IMG/VR virus record: IMGVR_UViG_3300034418_013526
Location: 1 to 50,587 of that record
Length of the DNA stretch: 50,587 nt
Source of the DNA: a virus
Direction: 5' to 3' (one strand)
Shown here: piece by piece, positions 27,030-33,017 of the stretch
Numbering within the stretch: the first letter of the stretch is position 1
How the letters are laid out: each line of letters starts with the position of its first letter
Notes under the pieces: model-generated
What the model saw: the letters and a program-made list of their open reading frames with translations, nothing else
The model's database searches: none
What the model was told of the DNA's origin: nothing
Translations under genes and position numbers: made by a program

Positions 27030-27571
27030 TGGAATATTTAGAGTATGTATATAGATTAATAGTTGGAAACTTTCAGCTTATTGCTGGGATTACACTTGTT
27101 TTTATGCTTTTTAAAGATAGGGAACAGTTAAAAATTAAATGGGATAAAATGTCCGTTTTTGTTGGTTTAATGGTTTTTGTTTCTTTAGTCAGGCTTTGTT
27201 TAATAGATTTTCAAGTGTATGAGGATGGAATTAGCAAAATCCCTCAAGGATTCAACAGGTTAAGATTGCACAAATTTCTTTGGGTGGGACTTGAAGATGT
27301 ATTTTTTGTAATGATCCCAATATATATTACAAAATTTTGCAAAACTAAAATATTAAGATTTGCAATATGGTCTTTGTTTACTGCCATGTTTGCTCTTGGA
27401 CATAGTTACCAAGGAGTCAGTGCAATTTTTATTACTGGATTATACCCTTATTTTATTTCAAGATATTTTACTTTAAAAACAAGTTTGGCAACTGTAATGG
27501 CTTGCCATTTTATATATGATTGCTTTACCTTTCTTACGGTAAAAATTAGTCGAATACTTCCGTACCTGTAA
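27029..27571 (+). CDS. CPBP/Abi-like intramembrane protease family protein
   Basis: 180 aa from ATG 27029, with about five membrane helices. Motifs in order: LEDVFFV (motif 1, E-E/D-x-x-x-R type but without the arginine), FALGHSYQG (F-x-x-x-H) and CHFIYDCFT (H-x-x-x-D). These are the catalytic motifs of CPBP glutamic intramembrane proteases (Rce1/Abi family). In bacteria these mature or degrade peptides and give bacteriocin immunity. Why a phage late block carries one is unclear. Confidence 0.6.
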   Translation: MEYLEYVYRLIVGNFQLIAGITLVFMLFKDREQLKIKWDKMSVFVGLMVFVSLVRLCLIDFQVYEDGISKIPQGFNRLRLHKFLWVGLEDVFFVMIPIYITKFCKTKILRFAIWSLFTAMFALGHSYQGVSAIFITGLYPYFISRYFTLKTSLATVMACHFIYDCFTFLTVKISRILPYL

Positions 27572-27598
27572 AACGGTATTAATTTTACGCTAACAGAT

Positions 27599-27611
27599 TT
27601 GTGATATTATG
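27599..27611 (+). promoter_or_regulatory. Late promoter motif 2
   Basis: TTGTGATATTATG, 28 nt before the ATG at 27639. Confidence 0.5.
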
Positions 27612-27638
27612 TTGGCGTACTGCGTTAAAGGGATTTTT

Positions 27639-27869
27639 ATGGCCGAATCTGTAAATCAAAGATGGTATAGATGGGATAAGTTGGCAAACGATAATAAACA
27701 TGATGAAATAGTTAAAGAATTTGACGACATGCTTAGAAAAAATATTAAGGTAACAGTTGGAGATTTGACAAGAAGAGACATGGCTTTAGAAGAAATGGGG
27801 GTCATGTCTTTAAGTAAAAACGCTTTAAAAAAGAGGGGATATGGAAAAGGAAGAAAAAACAATTTATAA
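27639..27869 (+). CDS. Small hypothetical protein
   Basis: 76 aa from ATG 27639 after AAGGG; in-frame 27609 overlaps the promoter. MAESVNQRWYRWDKLANDNK ... ends with basic KKRGYGKGRKNNL. Overlaps the next gene by 29 nt. Unknown. Confidence 0.65.
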   Translation: MAESVNQRWYRWDKLANDNKHDEIVKEFDDMLRKNIKVTVGDLTRRDMALEEMGVMSLSKNALKKRGYGKGRKNNL

Positions 27870-28023
27870 TCTAAAAATGGAATTGGCAACAATTATAATG
27901 GGTTATGAAAAAGAATTGTTAAAATGTGATCGTGATGAAATATCTGATTTTTCTCAAGGTTGTATGGAAAGATATTTTCAAATTATGAAAGAGCTTAAGT
28001 GTGAAGGTGATTTAAATGGGTAA
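27841..28023 (+). CDS. Small helical protein
   Basis: 60 aa, GAGGGG before the ATG. MEKEEKTIYNLKMELATIIM ..., acidic helices. Overlaps both neighbours. Unknown. Confidence 0.6.
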   Translation: MEKEEKTIYNLKMELATIIMGYEKELLKCDRDEISDFSQGCMERYFQIMKELKCEGDLNG

Positions 28024-28216
28024 AATATTTGAGTTAGAAAAAATTAAGTATGATAAAAAAACTAAAGAAGAAAGTTTGGCCCCATTTTCAATTTACAAAA
28101 ATGATATTATATGTTTTTATAAAGACAAAAAAGGCGTTTTTATTATTACAAAACAAGGTTTTATGCATAAAATGCCCTACAGTATTGGTGAAATAAAAAA
28201 ATACTTGGAGATGTGA
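28016..28216 (+). CDS. Small basic protein
   Basis: 66 aa, starting 8 nt before the previous stop. KIFELEKIKYDKKTKEESLA, beta-rich middle IICFYKDKKGVFIITKQGFM. Coupled. Unknown. Confidence 0.6.
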   Translation: MGKIFELEKIKYDKKTKEESLAPFSIYKNDIICFYKDKKGVFIITKQGFMHKMPYSIGEIKKYLEM

Positions 28217-28671
28217 TGGGGTCAAAATTTAAATATGGCGACGAAGTAATTGTATCAGGTCATCATGGTAAAATAAAATCAATAAGAAAAGATGGGCAAA
28301 AATACTATTGCACTGTAAAATTTGAAAACAATTATTTAATACCGCCAGAAATGGAATATGATCAAGACTATATAAAGCTTAAAGATTCAAATAAAAATCT
28401 TTGCCCTTTTTGTAAAACAAGATGGAATGTAACTAAATTTAACATGAATGTGTGGAAAGATTGTTTAAAATGTAACAAAACCCAAGAAGAGTTGTTGAAA
28501 ATTAAACAAAATGAAAAAGAAAAAGGTTATTTCTCTTTAAATTCTTCAAAAGAAAAAGAAGAAAAAATGCTTAGAGATTTTGAAAAAATGTTAGATAATA
28601 AAATTGATGATGACGATGATGATGATGATGATGATGATTTGGATTTTTTTGACTATATAGTTCCTTCTTAA
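28216..28671 (+). CDS. Zinc-ribbon protein with poly-aspartate tract
   Basis: 151 aa from ATG 28216 (GGAG upstream). N-terminal KOW/SH3-like strand set (YGDEVIVSGHHGKIKSIRKD). Zinc ribbon CPFCKTRWN ... DCLKCNK at about residues 61-86. Then an acidic run of 11 aspartates from a GAT repeat (28603-28640), ending LDFFDYIVPS. The GAT tract could slip in copy number. Unknown function, possibly binds a nucleic-acid machine. Confidence 0.65.
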   Translation: MGSKFKYGDEVIVSGHHGKIKSIRKDGQKYYCTVKFENNYLIPPEMEYDQDYIKLKDSNKNLCPFCKTRWNVTKFNMNVWKDCLKCNKTQEELLKIKQNEKEKGYFSLNSSKEKEEKMLRDFEKMLDNKIDDDDDDDDDDDLDFFDYIVPS

Positions 28672-28673
28672 AA

Positions 28674-28994
28674 GTGGGTTTAATAGTGACTATTGCTGAT
28701 TACAATAAAGATTGGGAAAAATTTAGGGTTTATGTTGAAAAAAAAATAAAAGGAAAATGTGAATTAAACAATAAAAATTGGTTAAAGTTAAGAGATTTTC
28801 ATTTTGAAGAATTTATAAAGAAAATACCTCATCCATACGGGTTTTTATTTAAAATGATTTATATGAGCACTGTACACAAGGAAATACCCTGTATTTATAA
28901 GATATATACAAAATACAGAAAGGAAAAACAAGAGCAGTTAATATCAACATTTAGGTTAAAAAGCAAGGCATCAGCCTACAGGAAATATAGATGA
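28674..28994 (+). CDS. Hypothetical protein, GTG start
   Basis: 106 aa from GTG 28674, or 102 aa from GTG 28686. Neither has a clear ribosome site; there is no ATG. Basic, helical, C-terminus KSKASAYRKYR. ATGA overlap with the lipoprotein gene. Unknown. Confidence 0.55.
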   Translation: MGLIVTIADYNKDWEKFRVYVEKKIKGKCELNNKNWLKLRDFHFEEFIKKIPHPYGFLFKMIYMSTVHKEIPCIYKIYTKYRKEKQEQLISTFRLKSKASAYRKYR

Positions 28995-29233
28995 AAAAAA
29001 AATACAGATCATTTTTAGGATATATTAGTTTTATTTGGATGGTTTCTGTAATTATTTTTATATTAACATCCCTTTCCTCTTGCTCTAATTTGGAGTGTTG
29101 TAATATTCAAGGGGTTAATACGCAACCTTGCGCCGCTATTCAAAACAAAAATGAAAAACAAAAATGCAACAAAAAAGAAATGGAGTACTATCACCATGTT
29201 GGCTGGAGATATGAAAAATATAAACAAAGATAG
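28991..29233 (+). CDS. Small lipoprotein, possible outer-membrane spanin
   Basis: 80 aa. Basic start MKKKYRSF, hydrophobic helix, then LTSLSSCSNLECC with a canonical L-S-S-C lipobox around residue 31-34. The mature part is about 47 residues with several cysteines. Could be an o-spanin paired with 26754..27029, or an envelope protein that modifies the host. Coupled to 28674..28994. Confidence 0.55.
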   Translation: MKKKYRSFLGYISFIWMVSVIIFILTSLSSCSNLECCNIQGVNTQPCAAIQNKNEKQKCNKKEMEYYHHVGWRYEKYKQR

Positions 29234-29238
29234 GAATT

Positions 29239-29883
29239 ATGAAAACTATGCAAAAACACACAGAATTTGAGACAAAATATCGTATTGAAGGCGATAAAGT
29301 ATTTGAATTTAAACAACTTGTTGAATCTATTGGAGAACCGTATGAATTTGTATATGTGCAAGGACCCGATTGGTATTACACAAAACCAGATGGTTCATTC
29401 TTAAGATATAGAAAAGCTGAAAATGACAAAAGCAACAGGGCTGAACTTACAATGAAGTCAAAGCCTAAAGGTGCTGAACATAATGTAATTAGAAAAGAAG
29501 TCAATCTTAGAGTTGATAAAAATAAATTTCATACAGTAGAAGCATTTGCAACGATGCTTGGCTATCAATTTAATTTTAAAATATGGAAAATGTGCCATAT
29601 ATATAATTTTAATGATGCAACCCTTGTTTTTTATACTGTCAGAGATGAAAAAGGTACAATGACGCATTTTGTTGAAATTGAACTTGATGAAGATAACATA
29701 CACAAGCTTACAGAAGAAGAGGCATGGAATATTGTAAGAAAATACGAAAGAGTACTTGCTCCAATTGGAATTACTCATAGACATAGGCTTAACAAAAGTT
29801 TATTTGAAATGTACGCAAACGATATTGCCAAAGAAAACGCAATATCTTTTGATAAAAAAGATATGGAGTTAGTTAATGGATAA
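29239..29883 (+). CDS. CYTH-domain triphosphate tunnel metalloenzyme
   Basis: 214 aa, AGGAA before the ATG. The N-terminal EFETKYRI is the E-x-E-x-K signature; FLRYRKAE, ELTMKSKP and TMTHFVEIELDED follow as the inward-facing basic and acidic strands of the tunnel, in the CYTH order. Such enzymes hydrolyse or convert triphosphates (thiamine triphosphate, inorganic triphosphate, RNA 5' ends, or ATP to cAMP) with Mg2+. Which substrate is used here cannot be told. Overlaps the dNMP kinase gene by 8 nt, suggesting joint nucleotide metabolism. Confidence 0.75.
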   Translation: MKTMQKHTEFETKYRIEGDKVFEFKQLVESIGEPYEFVYVQGPDWYYTKPDGSFLRYRKAENDKSNRAELTMKSKPKGAEHNVIRKEVNLRVDKNKFHTVEAFATMLGYQFNFKIWKMCHIYNFNDATLVFYTVRDEKGTMTHFVEIELDEDNIHKLTEEEAWNIVRKYERVLAPIGITHRHRLNKSLFEMYANDIAKENAISFDKKDMELVNG

Positions 29884-30592
29884 TTTGTTTTGGGAAAAAG
29901 ATAAAAAAATAAAAACAGTAATTGGAATTGCTGGTGTAAAAACTGCTGGAAAATCAACAGTAGCTAATATTGTCAAAGAATTATTGGGTAATGACGCTGA
30001 AGAGTGTGCATTAGCAGATAAGTTAAAAAATACTTGTGCTAAAGTATTCAATCTTAACAGAAAATATTTTGACCTTCAAGAGTTAAAGGAAGTTCCATTT
30101 GAAAATCCCAAGCTTTTAGATCACGAAAGAATTGAGGAAATTCTAAGGGCTTTCAATATTGAACCCTCAGAAATGTTGATGAATTATTATTATGAGTATA
30201 ATGTTGAGGGAATGCTTCTTGAAAGTCCACGCCATATTGCTCAAATTGTGGGTACAGAGGTTTTAAGAGCTGCTGGCGATGAAGATATTCATTGTAAAAA
30301 TATGGAAATAAAAGAAGGTAAAATTACGATTGTTTCTGATTTAAGATTTCCAAATGAATTTGAGTATTTTGTCAATGCTAAAGACATTGTGTTTTTGCCA
30401 ATTTATGTTCAACGTAATAATGCCGAAAAATTAGTGACGAAAGATTCTCATCTTTCTGAGGCCTCTGTTTTTCTGTTTTCAGAAAGGTGTTTTGAAGTCA
30501 ATAATAATGGTAGTTTAGAAGATTTGAAAAAACAAATTGCCGCACTTCTAGTACAAACAAGTTTTTTAGAAGATATGCCTAAGCAAGCGTAA
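29876..30592 (+). CDS. Deoxynucleoside monophosphate kinase-like protein
   Basis: 238 aa. P-loop GIAGVKTAGKSTVANIV at residues about 18-34, ALADKLKNTCAKVFNL (the ADP...K lid-type helix), HIAQIVGTEVLRAAGDEDIH and the Walker B-like ITIVSDLRFPNEFEYF follow the pattern of phage T4 gp1-type dNMP kinases. Would phosphorylate dNMPs for phage DNA synthesis. Located among late genes rather than with replication genes, and coupled to the CYTH gene. Confidence 0.75.
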   Translation: MDNLFWEKDKKIKTVIGIAGVKTAGKSTVANIVKELLGNDAEECALADKLKNTCAKVFNLNRKYFDLQELKEVPFENPKLLDHERIEEILRAFNIEPSEMLMNYYYEYNVEGMLLESPRHIAQIVGTEVLRAAGDEDIHCKNMEIKEGKITIVSDLRFPNEFEYFVNAKDIVFLPIYVQRNNAEKLVTKDSHLSEASVFLFSERCFEVNNNGSLEDLKKQIAALLVQTSFLEDMPKQA

Positions 30593-30613
30593 TCTTTATA
30601 AAAAAGGAAAAAA

Positions 30614-31954
30614 ATGGCTATTTTTACAAAAGAAGACAGGATTGAAATATCTAAAAAATTAACAGGTGTTGATAAAGAAATTCAAGCTGCTGACGATCAA
30701 GCTGCTAGAATTGTTGATAGTATAGAAAAAGCCGATAAAGAAGATGCTCCAAACAAAAAATTAATGGACGATAGAACTTTGTTTATTAATCCATATCAAA
30801 ATGAATTAAAATTTCTTGACGGTAATGTTAGAACAGAACTTACCGAGCAGGTTGTGATAGATTCTGCAAAAAGAACTCTTAATAATTCTTTTTTTCCCAA
30901 CGACCCAGCTACATCATTACCTTCTGTTTCAGATGGTGTCTGGAAAAACTTAGTTCCTTTTGCTGGAAATCACGGTGTTGGCAAAACAAGTTTTGAAACA
31001 TATGACGGCCCTGTTCAGCGTACAGAGCAGGATATTATTGATGAAATAAATGCCGCAATAGTACTGGTTGAAGCTGAATCAATTCCAGAAAGGGCCACAG
31101 GTCAACAATGTGAAGCTGGAACACCTCCAGCTTTAGATGCTTATTCACCATATGATGTAATTCAAGATTTGTTGACAGAAATTAAAACATTAGTTCAAGA
31201 ATGGGAGGACATGCTAAATGATGAGCTAATTACAATCCCATTTGGACCAAATTCTGACCCAAATACCACCAGACAATCAGGTAATGACACTTCTGTATCT
31301 GATATCAACAATGCTGTGTTTGTAATTGACACATGGCAAGCTGTTCAGGATTTTGACATAACAACCTCTCTACCTTCTGATTGTGATGATTATTACATGA
31401 TGGTTGAAGGTGATTTTGAACAAGCCAAATTGCAACCAACAACCCTTCAGCTTTTAAAAGATGAATTGTTTGCTAGAGCTTCATATATAGCCATTAGAGA
31501 GTCTGAGCTTGCTGGTAACGACTATCTTGGTGGTGTCACTCAAGATGTGAATAGCGGCGAAATTTCAGCGTTTAATGGCCTGTATGGTGAAAGAATGAGG
31601 TTTATTGACTTAAGGCTAAATGCATCAGGTGGAACCCTGTCTAAAAAAATTGGTTTGGAAACAGCATCTAATTTTACTGGCGGTCAAAAAGCAAACGCAG
31701 AGAATGCTAGAGCAGCACTGTCACTGGTAATGGCAGCAACACTGGCAATAGCACCGGGTATAGATACAAAATATTTGAATGTTAAAGATGCATCTCAGTT
31801 TAGTGCCGGAGATAGGGTTTATGTTGTGGCAAATGATCAGGAAGAGTTGTCTGGATCAATTGTTTCTGTAAATAACAATAGAATAGAGCTTACTTTTAAT
31901 GTTCCTAAAAAATATACTACAGTTAACCAAACAAGACTTTATAAAATTCTTTAG
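30614..31954 (+). CDS. Putative virion protein
   Basis: 446 aa after AAAAGG. Helical N-terminal 70 residues (EISKKLTGVDKEIQAADDQA), an acidic middle (VSDINNAVFVIDTWQAVQDF) and a C-terminal beta domain (LNVKDASQFSAGDRVYVVAN, DQEELSGSIVSVNNNRIELT). That end domain resembles the G-D-x-V...V.N...I.L modules in the baseplate genes 35758 and 42624. Likely a baseplate or fibre component. Its stop overlaps the stop of the leftward metalloprotease gene by 3 nt. Confidence 0.55.
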   Translation: MAIFTKEDRIEISKKLTGVDKEIQAADDQAARIVDSIEKADKEDAPNKKLMDDRTLFINPYQNELKFLDGNVRTELTEQVVIDSAKRTLNNSFFPNDPATSLPSVSDGVWKNLVPFAGNHGVGKTSFETYDGPVQRTEQDIIDEINAAIVLVEAESIPERATGQQCEAGTPPALDAYSPYDVIQDLLTEIKTLVQEWEDMLNDELITIPFGPNSDPNTTRQSGNDTSVSDINNAVFVIDTWQAVQDFDITTSLPSDCDDYYMMVEGDFEQAKLQPTTLQLLKDELFARASYIAIRESELAGNDYLGGVTQDVNSGEISAFNGLYGERMRFIDLRLNASGGTLSKKIGLETASNFTGGQKANAENARAALSLVMAATLAIAPGIDTKYLNVKDASQFSAGDRVYVVANDQEELSGSIVSVNNNRIELTFNVPKKYTTVNQTRLYKIL

Positions 31955-32496
31955 CGTTTCCAGTTTCTCATTTCATTAAAATAATAATACCTATGTTTTA
32001 TTCGACAATTATCGCTAAAAGCGTGTGAGTGCATAATGCTTGCTGGACATCCATCTTTTAAATAACCAAGCCTTTTGATAATGCCTAGCTGAAAACCTAT
32101 TTCTTCAAAAAAATCTTCAATACTTTCTATTTTAAATTGTTTGTTGGTGTGCATTCTGCTTCTTATGCAATGCTCAAGTTCGTGATAAATTAAAAATTCT
32201 TTAGCTAAAAAATTATGCTCGTTCCATTTCCAATAATTTATATCTATCTCAACTTCATATTCGCCATTTAACAACCACCAACATCTACCTATTATAGAAC
32301 CTTCTAAATCAGCAAAATTCATATGTAAATATTTGAATTTATTAGAGTGTTTATTTTCTCCTACAATATATTTGTAGTTTTGTATGTAAGGCTTAAACTC
32401 CTCATTGATACCAGTTTGTTTAGCCGATATTCTGGGGGTGGCAGCGCAAGAATTTGCAGAAAAAGCTAGTAAAATCAACAATATAATTTTTTTCAT
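31951..32496 (-). CDS. Secreted HExxH putative metalloprotease
   Basis: 181 aa. Signal peptide MKKIILLILLAFSANSCAAT, ending in a cysteine but with a non-canonical lipobox (A-N-S-C), so either lipoprotein or signal peptidase I. Residues about 92-104 YHELEHCIRSRMH give H-E-x-x-H plus a later histidine, and CPASIMHSHAF resembles the Met-turn of metzincin-like peptidases. It would act in the periplasm or outside. Last of four coupled leftward genes set inside the rightward late block, a typical place for a moron. Not needed for tail structure. Confidence 0.65.
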   Translation of the reverse strand: MKKIILLILLAFSANSCAATPRISAKQTGINEEFKPYIQNYKYIVGENKHSNKFKYLHMNFADLEGSIIGRCWWLLNGEYEVEIDINYWKWNEHNFLAKEFLIYHELEHCIRSRMHTNKQFKIESIEDFFEEIGFQLGIIKRLGYLKDGCPASIMHSHAFSDNCRIKHRYYYFNEMRNWKR

Positions 32497-32612
32497 CTTT
32501 TCACCGGGATATATTGTCTAAGTAATCCACATCTTTGACATGATGAATTTCTGCTGAAAATGTGCCCTCCATAAAAATATTCGCAAATATAAAATCTAAT
32601 TTTTTGAATCAT
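32493..32612 (-). CDS. 39-aa cysteine-containing peptide
   Basis: MIQKIRFYICEYFYGGHIFS then RNSSCQRCGLLRQYIPVKR. One C-x-x-C plus an earlier cysteine. ATGA overlap with the metalloprotease start and a 17-nt overlap with 32596..32775 support it as part of the operon. Confidence 0.5.
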   Translation of the reverse strand: MIQKIRFYICEYFYGGHIFSRNSSCQRCGLLRQYIPVKR

Positions 32613-32775
32613 ATTTGTTCCCTTTAACTAATTTTAATTTTTTTTTCATTGCTTTTTTATGTTGAATATTGTTAAATTTATTTTTAATTCTTTTACATCC
32701 AATATAAAAACATAAAAACGCAAAAAATATGTAAAAAATAACAAAAAATATTAAAAGTGTGTCGCTAATTGTCAT
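32596..32775 (-). CDS. 59-aa single-pass membrane protein
   Basis: MTISDTLLIFFVIFYIFFAF then LCFYIGCKRIKNKFNNIQHK. One strongly hydrophobic helix at 7-26 followed by a basic cytoplasmic tail. Overlaps 32765..32932 by 11 nt. Could be holin-like or an accessory to the secreted protease. Confidence 0.6.
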   Translation of the reverse strand: MTISDTLLIFFVIFYIFFAFLCFYIGCKRIKNKFNNIQHKKAMKKKLKLVKGNKYDSKN

Positions 32776-32932
32776 CTGCTATCTTCTTTGTTTCTTGTTT
32801 GCTTTTTTGACGGTTATAATCTTTTTTAGATTTCATTGGAAAACCAGAAGGAGCCACTGGAATACGAGGCTTAATAACTTGTTTAAGCTTTTTCCTTCTT
32901 AACCTATTGATTTTACGTTTAGCTTTTCCCAT
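32765..32932 (-). CDS. 55-aa basic peptide
   Basis: MGKAKRKINRLRRKKLKQVI then KPRIPVAPSGFPMKSKKDYN. Very basic, perhaps RNA or DNA binding. First gene of the leftward operon, right after the late-type promoter at 32945. Confidence 0.55.
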   Translation of the reverse strand: MGKAKRKINRLRRKKLKQVIKPRIPVAPSGFPMKSKKDYNRQKSKQETKKIADDN

Positions 32933-32944
32933 ATTAATCTCGTA

Positions 32945-32958
32945 TATATAATATCATA
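32945..32958 (-). promoter_or_regulatory. Late promoter motif on the minus strand
   Basis: TATGATATTATATA read leftward, 13 nt before the ATG 32932. Divergent from the rightward motif at 32967-32992. Confidence 0.65.
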
Positions 32959-32966
32959 CAAAACAC

Positions 32967-32992
32967 AATCTTTAATATGTATGATACTATAC
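32967..32992 (+). promoter_or_regulatory. Late promoter motif 3
   Basis: AATCTTTAA, 4 nt, TATGATACTATAC; same spacing as at 35715 and 45626. Confidence 0.7.
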
Positions 32993-33017
32993 ATTATAGA
33001 TTATTGCAAGGAAAAAT

